A stretch of 64,000 bases of DNA from Kitasatospora sp. CB01950 (GCF_001905465.1 NZ_LISX01000002.1:247425-311424); one strand, 5' to 3'; shown: positions 43,542 through 52,350, counted from the stretch's first letter. Notes: generated from the sequence alone by a model not told the origin. Numbers and translations are program-made.

Positions 43542-44122
43542 CCGCCCCCGCCACCGACCCACTGCGAACGACCTCCCGCGCCCCCGACCCGCCGCAAACG
43601 ACCGAAACCGACCCCCTGCGGACGGCCTCCCCCGCCCACCACCCGCTGCGGGTGCTCGCCTCCGCTGCCTGGCCCGAACGACCGGACGACCGGCTGCCGC
43701 CCATCGCCGGGTTCGTCGAGTCCAGCTTCAACCCGCTGGTGGCCGAGACCGCCGATCGCTGTCTGCTCCGCCACTACGGGCCGCCGCCCGCGCTCGGCGC
43801 GCCGCGCACCGCGCTGCTGCTGGCCAGTGCGACCGGCGACACCGGCACTGCGGACGCCCTCGCCCTGGCCACCACCACCGGCCGGCGCGTCCCGCCCCTG
43901 CTGTTCTTCCAGTCCAACCCGAACGCCGTGCTCGGCCACCTCGCCGCCCGCTGGCAGCTCGACGGCCCGGTCGTCGCACTCGGCCCCGGCTTCGACACCG
44001 AGGACGAACTCCTCGACCGGGCGGGCCTGTTGATCGAGGACGGCGACGCCGAGCAGGTCCTGCTGATCACCGCCGCGCAGGGCCCGCCCGACCGCGCCAC
44101 CGCCGCCCTGCTCACCCCCTGA
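43538..44122 (+). CDS. Half-length ketosynthase-like (CLF-like) protein
   Basis: A 194-residue protein resembling only the N-terminal half of a KS. Features are LPPIAGFVESSFNPLVAETADR, TALLLASATGDTGTADAL, and FFQSNPNAVLGHLAARWQLDGPVV. The position of the nucleophilic Cys has none (VVALGPGFDTEDE), and the chain ends with LLITAAQ where the C-terminal half would begin. It resembles the chain-length-factor proteins of aryl-polyene type systems. It is coupled to the preceding KS by ATGA-type overlap, so a heterodimer or heterotrimer is likely. Confidence 0.65.
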   Translation: MTAPATDPLRTTSRAPDPPQTTETDPLRTASPAHHPLRVLASAAWPERPDDRLPPIAGFVESSFNPLVAETADRCLLRHYGPPPALGAPRTALLLASATGDTGTADALALATTTGRRVPPLLFFQSNPNAVLGHLAARWQLDGPVVALGPGFDTEDELLDRAGLLIEDGDAEQVLLITAAQGPPDRATAALLTP

Positions 44123-44177
44123 CACCCCGCCGGTCATGCCGACGACGACGTCCCGCACCACGAGAAGAACGGGATCC

Positions 44178-45797
44178 ATGAGCCTCCGCACCCTGCGCGC
44201 CGCGCTGTCCGAGGACAGCTCCGTCGGCGCCGGCAACGTCCTGACCACCCGGGTCGAGCAGGGACTCGGCCTCGACTCGCCGACCCTGACCTTCGACACG
44301 CCCGTCGACGGCCACCCCGCCCGCACATCCCTGACGCTCCGTCAACTCGACCTGGCGGTACGGAAGCGGGCGTCCGCCCTGCACGCACTCGGGGTGCGAA
44401 GGAGCGACCCGGTGGCGGTACAGGCGTCCGCGGCAGCCGACCAGGTGCTGGCGTTCCTCGCACTGACCCGCCTCGGCGCCGTCCCGGCCCTGCTCAACCC
44501 GGCGCTGGACGCGGACAGTTCGGCCCGCTACCTGCGCCGGTTGAACGCGGCCGGGCTGCTCACGGACGCCGACCACGCCAAGGCCCTGGCGGGCCACGAC
44601 CTCGGCATCCCGCTGCTCGCCGACACGGCCGAACTCGCCGGCGGCGACCCGGAGTTCGCGCCCGCCGCGTACCGGCACTGGCCCACCGACCCGGTCGCGA
44701 TCACGCACTCCTCGGGGACCACCGGTCTGCCGAAGGCCGTGCTGCACTCGCACCGCAGCCTGTACGCGGCGATTCGGCACCGGCTGCTGCTGCCGCGCCC
44801 GCAGGGCATCGACCGGGTGCTGAGCGCACTGCCCGCCGCACACGCCGCCACCCTGATCGCCGTCAACCTGGCGCTCAGCTTCGACGCCCAACTCCACCTG
44901 CTGTCGAGCCAGTCGGGGCCGGTGGTGCTGGACGCGATCGAGCGCTGGCAGCCGCTCGGCGTGTACGGCTTCGCCACCACCTGGGCCGACCTGGCCCGGC
45001 ACGACCTGTCGGCGCGCGACCTGGCCTCGGTCGGCCTGTGGTGGAACACCGGCGACTGCGCGCACGAGACCCACATCCGCCGCCTGGTCGCCCAGGGCTC
45101 GCGCGAGACCGCCACCCGGCAGGGCCGGGTCCGCACCGCCGGTTCGGTGTTCATCGACGGCCTCGGCTCCTCCGAGATGGGCCACTCGCACTTCTTCATC
45201 ACCCACACCGTCGACTCCGACCGCTACGGCCGGTGCGTGGGCCGCCCGCACGCGTTCGTGGACTGCGCGATCCTCGACCCGGACGGCAACGAGCTCGGCC
45301 CGGGCGAGGTCGGCGAACTCGGCACCCGCTCCCCCACCCTAGCCGTCGGCTACTGGAACGACTCCGTCACCACCCACCGCACCCGCCTGCGCGACTACTT
45401 CCTCACCGGCGACCTGATGTACCGCGACGAGGACGGCTACTACTACCACGTGGACCGCGCCGTCGACACCGTCGACCTCGCCGACGGCCGCCGCCTGCAC
45501 ACCGCCGCCAGCGAGGAACGCGTTCTCGCCGCCTGCCCGGACGTGCTGGACTGCACGGTGGTGGCGCTCCGCGACGGCGACCGCGTCGTCACCGACGTCC
45601 TGCTGCAACTCGCCCCGGCCGCCGCCGAGTCCGACGAGCTCACCGCCCGGGTGCTGGCCGCGTTGGAGCCGCACGTCGCCGACACCGTCCGCACGGTGCT
45701 CGCCGTACCCGACGAGCGGATCCCGCTCGGCCCGACCGGCAAGGTCCGCAAGGTCCTGCTGCGGCAGCAGCACCTCGCCTCGGCCGGCGCGCGGTGA
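44178..45797 (+). CDS. AMP-forming ligase 2
   Basis: A 539-residue ANL ligase. Phosphate loop AITHSSGTTGLPKAVLHSH, then YGFATTWADLARHD, a DGLGSSEMGHSHFF region, YFLTGDLMYRDEDGYYYHVDR and GPTGKVRKVLLRQQ with the terminal catalytic Lys. It differs clearly from ligase 1 and should activate a different acid. ATG 44178 is preceded by GAACGGGA. It overlaps the KS gene downstream by GTGA. Confidence 0.82.
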   Translation: MSLRTLRAALSEDSSVGAGNVLTTRVEQGLGLDSPTLTFDTPVDGHPARTSLTLRQLDLAVRKRASALHALGVRRSDPVAVQASAAADQVLAFLALTRLGAVPALLNPALDADSSARYLRRLNAAGLLTDADHAKALAGHDLGIPLLADTAELAGGDPEFAPAAYRHWPTDPVAITHSSGTTGLPKAVLHSHRSLYAAIRHRLLLPRPQGIDRVLSALPAAHAATLIAVNLALSFDAQLHLLSSQSGPVVLDAIERWQPLGVYGFATTWADLARHDLSARDLASVGLWWNTGDCAHETHIRRLVAQGSRETATRQGRVRTAGSVFIDGLGSSEMGHSHFFITHTVDSDRYGRCVGRPHAFVDCAILDPDGNELGPGEVGELGTRSPTLAVGYWNDSVTTHRTRLRDYFLTGDLMYRDEDGYYYHVDRAVDTVDLADGRRLHTAASEERVLAACPDVLDCTVVALRDGDRVVTDVLLQLAPAAAESDELTARVLAALEPHVADTVRTVLAVPDERIPLGPTGKVRKVLLRQQHLASAGAR

Positions 45798-47146
45798 CGG
45801 CGACCGGCGCGCAGATCACCGGTATCGGCTGGGTGACCCCGCTGGGCCGGGGCGTTCCCGAGGTGTTCGGCGCCCTCGCCGCCGGCCGCTCCGGGCTGAC
45901 CGCCCCGCCCCCGGACCACCCGGCGGCAGGCTGGCTGCGGGCCGCGGGCATCGCCCCGCCGGTGCCCGCCGTCGAGGTGCTGCCGGCGACCGAGACCCGC
46001 TGCGCCGACCGCTTCCTGCTGCTGGCCCTGGCCGCCGCCGACGACGCCCTCGCCGACGCGAAACTGACGGTTCGTCAGGACACCGACCCGGAGCGGGTGG
46101 CGGTGGTGCTGGCCACCGGCGGTGGCGGGCTGGAGAGTTACGAGCAGCAGGCCGCGGCGCGCCGCGAGCGCGGCCGGGCGGCGGTCAGCCCGTACCTGCT
46201 GCCGGGCATGCTGTCCAACATGGCGGCCGCCCGGATCGCCATCACGCACGGCATCCGCGGCTACAGCTCGGCCGTGATCACCGCCTGCGCGGCCGGTGCG
46301 CAGGCCGTCGCCGAGGGCCTGCGACTGATCCGCGGCGGCGAGGCGGACGTGGTGGTGTGCGGCGGCGCAGAGGCCCCGCTGCACCCGACCATCGCCGCCG
46401 CCTTCGACAACTCCCGTGCTCTCGCCGCCGGTTGGGACGACCCTGCGCAGGCATCGCGGCCGTTCGACGCCCGCCGCAACGGCTTCGTGCTGGGCGAGGG
46501 CAGCGCCGTTCTGGTGTTGGAGCGGGCCGAGCACGCGGCCGCCCGCGGGGCCTCGGCGTACGCGGAGGTGTCCGGTTGGGGCGCGGCCACCGACGCCCAC
46601 CACCCGACCATGCCGCGCCCCGACGGGGCCGGCGCGGCGAGCGCGATGCGGGCGGCGCTGCGCTCGGCGGGGCTGGATCCGTCGGCGGTGGGCTACGTCA
46701 ACGCCCATGGCACGGGCACCAGGTTGGGCGACCGGGCGGAGGTGTCTGCGCTGCGCGAGGTGTTCGGCGACGCGGGCCCGCCGGTCAGCTCCGTCAAGGG
46801 TGCGACGGGCCATCTGCTGGGTGCGGCCGGCGCGGTGGAGGCCGCGGTCTGTGCGCTGGCCGTCGCCGAGGGCCTGCTGCCGCCCACCCTGAACCTCGAA
46901 CAGCCCGACCCGGAGTGCGAGTTGCAGCATGTGCGCGGCTCGGCGCTGCGGCGTCCGGTGCGTCACGCGCTGTCCAACTCGTTCGCGTTCGGCGGGCACA
47001 ACCTGAGCCTGGTGTTCGGCCCGCCGGGCATAGCCGCTCGGCAACTCGGCCTCTCGGAACAGCATTTCGGGCCTACCGGACGGCAAAGCGGCTTCTCGGA
47101 ACGGCACTTCGGCCGGTCGGCCGAGCATCTCGGAGGGAACTCATGA
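45794..47146 (+). CDS. Beta-ketoacyl-ACP synthase (FabF-like), intact triad
   Basis: A 450-residue KS starting at GTG 45794. The full Cys-His-His set is present: C165 (AVITACAAGAQA), H305 (NAHGTGTRLGD) and H340 (VKGATGHLLGAAGAVEA). This is the only complete KAS-II-type enzyme of the cluster and should perform the decarboxylative Claisen step. The C-terminal tail carries an odd imperfect duplication (LSEQHFGPTGRQ / FSERHFGRSAEH) beyond the normal end (SFAFGGHNLSLVF). Confidence 0.9.
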   Translation: MTATGAQITGIGWVTPLGRGVPEVFGALAAGRSGLTAPPPDHPAAGWLRAAGIAPPVPAVEVLPATETRCADRFLLLALAAADDALADAKLTVRQDTDPERVAVVLATGGGGLESYEQQAAARRERGRAAVSPYLLPGMLSNMAAARIAITHGIRGYSSAVITACAAGAQAVAEGLRLIRGGEADVVVCGGAEAPLHPTIAAAFDNSRALAAGWDDPAQASRPFDARRNGFVLGEGSAVLVLERAEHAAARGASAYAEVSGWGAATDAHHPTMPRPDGAGAASAMRAALRSAGLDPSAVGYVNAHGTGTRLGDRAEVSALREVFGDAGPPVSSVKGATGHLLGAAGAVEAAVCALAVAEGLLPPTLNLEQPDPECELQHVRGSALRRPVRHALSNSFAFGGHNLSLVFGPPGIAARQLGLSEQHFGPTGRQSGFSERHFGRSAEHLGGNS

Positions 47147-48147
47147 CCGTCGCCGGCATCGCCTACCTCGAACTGTACGCGGAGGACGCCCACAAGTACG
47201 CCGCGCAGCTGCGCGACGACTGGGGTTTCACGCTGAGCAGGCCGGCCCGCACCGCGCCGGGCACCGTCCAGGTGCTGGCCCACCAGGGCGCGATCCGGCT
47301 GCTGGTGACCTCGGCGGTGGACGCCGAGCACCAGGTGACGGAGTGGGTGCGGCGGCACGGCGACGGCGTCGCGGTGATCGCGCTGCGGCACCCGGACAAG
47401 GTGGCGGCGGCCGCGGCGGCCGAGCGGGCGCTGAACGCGGGCGGCGGCTGCCTGGACGGGGCGGGCACGGTCTCCGGGTTCGGCGATCTCGCGGTGCGTT
47501 TCGCCGACGCGCAGGACCTCCTTCCGCCGGACGAACTTCCGGGCGTCGGCGGCCTGTTGGAACTCGACCATGTGGCGATCGCGGTGCCGGGCGGGCAGTT
47601 GGACGCCTCCGTGGAGTGGGCGGTGCGCGGCCTGGGCTTCCGGGAGATCTTCCGCGAGTACGTCGAGGTCGGCGCGCAGGCGATGGACTCCCGGGTGGTG
47701 CAGAGCCCGTGCGGCACCATCACCTTCACCCTGCTGGAGCCGGACACTTCGCGGGCGGCCGGCCAGATCGACGGCTTCCTGGAGGCGCACGGCGGCGCGG
47801 GCGCCCAGCACGTGGCTTTCTCCACGGCCTCGATCACAGCGTCGGTACGGGAGTTGAGCGCCCGCGGGGTGGCTTTCCTGTCCACGCCGGGCGCGTACTA
47901 CCGGGCGCTGGAGGCGAGGCTCGGGCCGACCGGCATCCCGGTCGCCGAGCTGCGCGACACCAACGTCCTGGTGGACCGCGACCACGGCGGCGAGCTGTTC
48001 CAGATCTTCGCCCGCTCCGCCCACCCGCGCCGGACCTTCTTCCTGGAGCTGGTGGAGCGCCGCGGCGCCGGTTCGTTCGGCACCGCCAACATCAAGGCCC
48101 TGTACGAGGCGGTGGAGCGCGAGCGCGCCGTCACCGCCGGCCACTGA
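47143..48147 (+). CDS. hmaS: 4-hydroxymandelate synthase
   Basis: A 334-residue Fe(II) 2-oxo acid dioxygenase of the HPPD/HmaS family. The metal triad is H143 (LDHVAIAV), H223 (QHVAFST) and E284 (GGELFQIF). The end FFLELVERRGAGSFGTANIK is typical. HPPD enzymes have P-x-N in the strand before EP; here it is TLLEP (Thr196, Leu198), the pattern of mandelate synthases, so side-chain rather than ring hydroxylation is expected. It converts 4-hydroxyphenylpyruvate (or phenylpyruvate) to 4-hydroxymandelate. CGGAGGG precedes ATG 47143. Confidence 0.9.
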   Translation: MTVAGIAYLELYAEDAHKYAAQLRDDWGFTLSRPARTAPGTVQVLAHQGAIRLLVTSAVDAEHQVTEWVRRHGDGVAVIALRHPDKVAAAAAAERALNAGGGCLDGAGTVSGFGDLAVRFADAQDLLPPDELPGVGGLLELDHVAIAVPGGQLDASVEWAVRGLGFREIFREYVEVGAQAMDSRVVQSPCGTITFTLLEPDTSRAAGQIDGFLEAHGGAGAQHVAFSTASITASVRELSARGVAFLSTPGAYYRALEARLGPTGIPVAELRDTNVLVDRDHGGELFQIFARSAHPRRTFFLELVERRGAGSFGTANIKALYEAVERERAVTAGH

Positions 48148-48164
48148 CCGAACGGAGTCCTCAA

Positions 48165-49082
48165 GTGACCACCCCCATCGACGCGTTCGGGCTGACGGAG
48201 GAGGAGTCGGCGCTGCTGCCGACCGCCGAGGAGGTGCTGCAGTACGCGGAGCGCGGCTGGTACCTGTCGCGCCGGCTGTTCAGCGACCAGGAGCTGGACG
48301 CGCTGCAAGCGGCGACCGAGCGCTACTATGCGGGTGAACGCGACCGCGAACTTCCCGTCCGTCCGCCGCACTTGGCGTCCTGGACGCCGGCCGACGGCCC
48401 GGTGCAGCGGCACAACGACTACGTGCACTTCGAGCACGCGGAGATCGGCCGCATCCTGCGCAAGCCGCTGTTGGGCGCGGTCGCGGCGCGGCTGGCGCAG
48501 GCCGAGGAGATCCGGGTGTTCCAGGCGACGCTGATCTACAAGCCGCCGGTGCCGGGCGAGCCGAGCAATGTGGTGCCGTGGCACTTCGACAAGCACTATT
48601 GGCAGACGTCCACCTCGCAGCGGATGCTGACGGCGTTCCTGCCGTTCCACGACTGCACGGAGGAGATGGGCACCATCACCATGGTGGACGGCAGCCACCG
48701 CTGGGAGGAGCGCCCGGGCGGCGACGACTCGACCCGGCACTTTGCCTCCCGCGACCGCGCCGAGCTCGACCAACTCCTCGCCGAGAATGCCGAGTTCAAC
48801 GGCTCCGAGGTGCGCACGGTGCCGGTGGAGATCCCGCGCGGGCACGTCTCCTTCCACCACTGTCGCACTTATCACGGCTCCGGCCCGAACCGCTCCCCGC
48901 AGCCACGCCGCGCGGTCTCGCTGCACCTTCAGGACGGGTCGAACCGCTACCGCTCGTTCCTCAAGCCGGACGGTTCGCCGGTGGTGTACAACCACGACGC
49001 GGTGGTGCGGCGCACGGCAGAGGGCCAACCGGACTACGCGGACCCGCAGTTCTGCCCGGTGCTGTGGCGGTCGGGCCGGTGA
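48165..49082 (+). CDS. Phytanoyl-CoA-dioxygenase-like Fe(II)/2-oxoglutarate oxygenase
   Basis: A 305-residue PhyH-family protein from GTG 48165. The iron site is H140-x-D142 (PWHFDKHYW) and H237 (CRTYHGSGPN), and R249 (PQPRRAVSLHL) should bind 2-oxoglutarate. It sits between hmaS and the E1 genes in a tightly coupled operon, so it probably hydroxylates or desaturates an intermediate on a carrier or the late product. The site of oxidation is unknown. Confidence 0.85.
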   Translation: MTTPIDAFGLTEEESALLPTAEEVLQYAERGWYLSRRLFSDQELDALQAATERYYAGERDRELPVRPPHLASWTPADGPVQRHNDYVHFEHAEIGRILRKPLLGAVAARLAQAEEIRVFQATLIYKPPVPGEPSNVVPWHFDKHYWQTSTSQRMLTAFLPFHDCTEEMGTITMVDGSHRWEERPGGDDSTRHFASRDRAELDQLLAENAEFNGSEVRTVPVEIPRGHVSFHHCRTYHGSGPNRSPQPRRAVSLHLQDGSNRYRSFLKPDGSPVVYNHDAVVRRTAEGQPDYADPQFCPVLWRSGR

Positions 49083-50062
49083 GCCTGCCGCATTTGGCGG
49101 ACCCGGCCGGGCGCTACCGGGCGATGCGGCTGATCCGCTCGTTCGAGGAGCTGGCGCTGGAGTGGGTGCGCTCGGGGCTGATCGTCGGCGGCACCCATCC
49201 GTACATCGGCCAGGAGGCGGTGGCGGTCGGCGTGTGCGCGGCGCTCGCGCCGGACGACGGGTTGACGTCCACCCACCGGGGCCACGGCCACGTCCTCGCC
49301 AAGGGTGCCGATCCGGGTCGGCTACTGGCCGAACTCGCCGGCCGCGTCGACGGGTTGAACCGGGGCCGGGGCGGTTCGATGCACGCGGCGGACTTCTCGC
49401 TGGGCATCCTCGGCGCGAACGGCATCGTCGGCGCGGGCGCGCCGATCGCGGTCGGCGCGGCCTGGGCGGCGCAGCGGCAGGGCCGGCCCCGGGTGGTGGC
49501 CTCGTTCTTCGGTGACGGCGCGCTCAACCAGGGGGTGCTGCTGGAGGCGTTGAACCTGGCGTCGATCTGGCGGGCCCCGGTGCTGTTCGTGTGCGAGAAC
49601 AACGGCTACGCGACGACGCTGCCGGCCGGTGCGGCGGTGGGCGGTTCGGCGTGCGGCCGGGCGGAGGCGTTCGGCATTCCGGCGGAGACGGTGGACGGCA
49701 TGGACGTGGAGGCGGTCCGGGCGGCGGCCGGGCGGATGGTGGAGCGGGCGCGGGCGGGCGGCGGCCCGGGGTTCCTGGAGTGTCTGACGTACCGGTTCGA
49801 GGCGCACCACACCATGGAGCGCCGCTTCCGTCTCGCCTACCGCACCGCGCAGGAGGTGGCGGCGTGGCGGGCCCGCGACCCGCTGGCCTCCGCCGCTGCG
49901 GCCCTGCCGTCGGCCACGGTCGCCGCCATCGACGCCGAGGTCGGCCAACTTCTTCTCGAATCGGCCGAGTTCGCGCTCGCCTCGGCGGAGCCGGATCCGT
50001 TGACGGCCGGCGATCACCTGTATGCGAGCGGGCTCCGGCCCCGGTCGGGGGCGGCGCTGTGA
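49079..50062 (+). CDS. 2-oxoacid dehydrogenase E1 alpha subunit (TPP)
   Basis: A 327-residue protein from GTG 49079. The thiamine-diphosphate motif is GDGALNQGV (145-153) ending in ENNGY (NN at 174-175); HRGHGHVLAKG and GRGGSMHAAD are typical E1 alpha loops. It overlaps E1 beta by GTGA. In pristinamycin-type phenylglycine pathways a similar pair (PglB/PglC) acts on phenylpyruvate. Here, with HmaS and the oxidase present, aryl-glyoxylate to aroyl transfer is an alternative. Confidence 0.87.
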   Translation: MSLPHLADPAGRYRAMRLIRSFEELALEWVRSGLIVGGTHPYIGQEAVAVGVCAALAPDDGLTSTHRGHGHVLAKGADPGRLLAELAGRVDGLNRGRGGSMHAADFSLGILGANGIVGAGAPIAVGAAWAAQRQGRPRVVASFFGDGALNQGVLLEALNLASIWRAPVLFVCENNGYATTLPAGAAVGGSACGRAEAFGIPAETVDGMDVEAVRAAAGRMVERARAGGGPGFLECLTYRFEAHHTMERRFRLAYRTAQEVAAWRARDPLASAAAALPSATVAAIDAEVGQLLLESAEFALASAEPDPLTAGDHLYASGLRPRSGAAL

Positions 50063-51021
50063 CCCTGTTGTCGTACGCGAAGGCGATGAACCGGGCGCTG
50101 GCGGACGCGTTGGCGGCCGACCCGGCGGTGTGCGTGTTCGGCGAGGACGTGGGCGCGGGCCTGGCCGGGCTGACGCTGGGCCTGCAGCAGCGGTTCGGCG
50201 CGGAGCGGGTGGTGGACACCCCGCTGTCGGAGCAGGCGTTCACCTCGGCGGGCGTCGGCGCGGCGCTGTCCGGGATGCGTCCGGTGATCGAGTTGCAGAT
50301 CCCGTCGCTGCTGTTCCTGGTGTTCGAGCAACTCGCCAACCAGGCGCACAAGTTCTCTCTGATGACGGGCGGCCAGGCGCGGGTGCCGCTGACCGTGGTG
50401 GTGCCCGGTTCGGGGTCCCGCAGTGGCTGGGCCGGGCAGCATTCGGACCAGCCGTACGGCCTGTTCGCGCACGTCGGCATCAAGACGCTGGTACCGGCGA
50501 CGCCTACCGACGCGTACGGGCTGCTGAGTTCGGCGATCGCGGACGACGACCCGGTCGTGCTGTTCGCCCCGGCGGGTGCGCTGGGCGTCCGGGAGGACGT
50601 GACGGCGCCGCTGGGGCCGGTACCCCTCGGCGTGGCCCGGACGCACCGGGCGGGCACGGACGTCACGGTGGTCGCGGTCGGCCATCTCGTCCATCAAGCG
50701 CTGGCGGTGGCCGAGGAGTTGGCGGGTGAGGCGTCGGTGGAGGTGCTCGATCCGCGCACCCTGTACCCGCTGGACCGGGCGGCGCTGCTGGCTTCGCTGG
50801 AGCGCACCGGGCGGCTGGTGGTGGTGGACGACTCCAACCGCTTCGCCGGGTTCGCCGCCGAGGTGCTGGCGGTCGCCGCCGAGGACGGCCGGCTGCTCGC
50901 CCCGCCGCGCCGGGTGACGCGCCCGGACGGCGCGGTGCTGCCGTTCGCGCTCGGCCTGGACCGGGCGTTGCAGCCGGGGGTCGACCAGCTGCGGGAGGCG
51001 ATTCGCGCCGTCCTGAAGTGA
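50059..51021 (+). CDS. 2-oxoacid dehydrogenase E1 beta subunit
   Basis: A 320-residue transketolase-like beta subunit. VFGEDVGAGLAG, DTPLSEQAFTSAGVGAALSG, HKFSLMTGGQARVPL, GQHSDQPYGLFAHVGIKTLVPATP and the C-terminal DPRTLYPLDRAALLASLERTGRLVVV are normal for E1 beta. No E2 or E3 gene is nearby, so the acyl group must be passed to a housekeeping E2, to CoA, or to a cluster carrier protein. It is the last gene before a strong terminator. Confidence 0.88.
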   Translation: MTLLSYAKAMNRALADALAADPAVCVFGEDVGAGLAGLTLGLQQRFGAERVVDTPLSEQAFTSAGVGAALSGMRPVIELQIPSLLFLVFEQLANQAHKFSLMTGGQARVPLTVVVPGSGSRSGWAGQHSDQPYGLFAHVGIKTLVPATPTDAYGLLSSAIADDDPVVLFAPAGALGVREDVTAPLGPVPLGVARTHRAGTDVTVVAVGHLVHQALAVAEELAGEASVEVLDPRTLYPLDRAALLASLERTGRLVVVDDSNRFAGFAAEVLAVAAEDGRLLAPPRRVTRPDGAVLPFALGLDRALQPGVDQLREAIRAVLK

Positions 51022-51043
51022 GCCCGCCCCGGCGCGCGGGGGC

Positions 51044-51092
51044 GGCCTCGCCGACGGCCGCACCCGGGGTGGGTGCGGCCGTCGGCGAGGCC
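51044..51092. terminator. Very strong hairpin closing the biosynthetic operon
   Basis: A perfect 22-bp stem with a 5-nt loop, left arm 51044-51065 and right arm 51071-51092, starting 22 bp after the E1 beta stop. It also serves the convergent hmp gene. It marks the right edge of the cluster. Confidence 0.9.
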
Positions 51093-51136
51093 ACCTCTCA
51101 ACTGCCCTGCACAGCAGGACTGTTGATGTCGCTTTC

Positions 51137-52315
51137 TTACTTGCCGAGCCACATGTCGGGGCCGAACACCTCGTAGTGGATGTCGGCGGCGGGGATGCCG
51201 GCCTCCAGCAGCTGGGTGCGCACGGCGCGCATGAACGGCAGCGGGCCGCAGAGGTAGGCGACGGCGTCGGCGGGCACGTCCAGGCCGGTCAGGTCGACGC
51301 GGCCGGTGCGGTCGGTGGGGCACTCGCCCTCGGGGTGCTCGTACCAGACGTGCGCCTCGGCGTTGGGGAGCTTCTCGACCAGGCCGGCGAAGTCCTCGCG
51401 GAAGGCGTGGGTGGACTCCTGCTGGTCGCCGTGGACGGCGATCACCCGGCGGGCGGCGCCGGTCTCGGCGAGGTGGTGAAGCATGCCGATGATCGGGGTG
51501 CAGCCGATGCCGGCGGAGGCCAGCACGACCGGGCGGTCCTCGTCGGCCAGCTGCACGTCGCCGAACGGGTGGCTGACCAGCAGGGTGGCGCCCTCGTCGA
51601 CGTGCTGGTGCAGGTGGTTGGAGACCTCGCCGGCCGGGTCGCCGGCGACGCGCTTGACCGTGATCTGCAGGCCGCCCTCGGGCTGCCCGGACAGGCTGTA
51701 CTGACGGATCTGCTTGGCGCCGTCCGCGAGTTCGACCTGCACGGAGACGTACTGGCCGGGCTTGTGGGCCGGGACGGGGCCGCCGTCGGCCGGGCGCAGC
51801 AGGAAGGTCGCGACGTCGGCGGTCTCGGCGGTGCGGGACACCACCGTGTAGGGGCGGCGCTCGCCGCGGGTGCCGCTCTGCTCGTACAGGCGCTGCTCGA
51901 TGGCGATCAGCGCGTTGGCCATCAGCCAGTAGACCTCTTCCCAGGCCTCGGCGACCTCGGGGGTGACGGCCTCGCCGAGCACCTCGACGATGGCGGCGAA
52001 CAGGTGGTCGTGGACCACCTGGTACTGCGGGCCGGTGACGCCGAGGGAGACGTGCTTGTGGGCGATGCGGGCGAGCATGGCGTCGGGGCGCTCGTCGGGG
52101 TTGTTCACCAGGACGGTCGCGAAGGCGGCTATCGAGCCGGCCAGCGCCGACTTCTGGCTGCCGTCGGCCTGGTTGCCCCGGTTGAACAGGTCGCGCAGCA
52201 GCTCGGGGTGGGCGGCGAAGAGCCGGTGGTAGAACGAGCCGGTGATCTGCTCGATGGCCGCCCCCACCACGGGGAGGGTGGCACGCACGGTCTGCGCGGA
52301 CTTCTCGGAGAGCAT
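51137..52315 (-). CDS. hmp: Flavohaemoprotein, nitric oxide dioxygenase
   Basis: A 392-residue globin-reductase fusion. The globin domain (1-140) has the distal Tyr-Gln region (FYHRLFAAHPEL, LFNRGNQ) and the proximal His in IAHKHVSLGV. The FAD domain has RQYSLSG, and the NAD domain has GIGCTPIIGML and YLCGPLPFM. It converts NO to nitrate in the cytoplasm. ATG 52315 is chosen over the upstream TTG 52327 because GGAG lies 5 bp before it. A NsrR box is centred 23 bp upstream. Confidence 0.95.
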   Translation of the reverse strand: MLSEKSAQTVRATLPVVGAAIEQITGSFYHRLFAAHPELLRDLFNRGNQADGSQKSALAGSIAAFATVLVNNPDERPDAMLARIAHKHVSLGVTGPQYQVVHDHLFAAIVEVLGEAVTPEVAEAWEEVYWLMANALIAIEQRLYEQSGTRGERRPYTVVSRTAETADVATFLLRPADGGPVPAHKPGQYVSVQVELADGAKQIRQYSLSGQPEGGLQITVKRVAGDPAGEVSNHLHQHVDEGATLLVSHPFGDVQLADEDRPVVLASAGIGCTPIIGMLHHLAETGAARRVIAVHGDQQESTHAFREDFAGLVEKLPNAEAHVWYEHPEGECPTDRTGRVDLTGLDVPADAVAYLCGPLPFMRAVRTQLLEAGIPAADIHYEVFGPDMWLGK

Positions 52316-52325
52316 CCGAAGCTCC

Positions 52326-52350
52326 AAACTCGCATCTGAGATGCGTATTT
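52326..52350. promoter_or_regulatory. NsrR box upstream of hmp
   Basis: A near-palindrome with a perfect CGCATCTGAGATGCG core (52331-52345) flanked by AAACT and TATTT. This matches the NsrR operator known for Streptomyces hmp genes. NsrR with its iron-sulphur cluster should repress hmp until NO destroys the cluster. Confidence 0.85.

Noticed and set aside
47143..48147. 4-hydroxyphenylpyruvate dioxygenase of tyrosine catabolism
   Set aside because: The strand before EP has T-x-L instead of the P-x-N of HPPD, and the gene is coupled to biosynthetic genes. The mandelate-synthase reading fits better.
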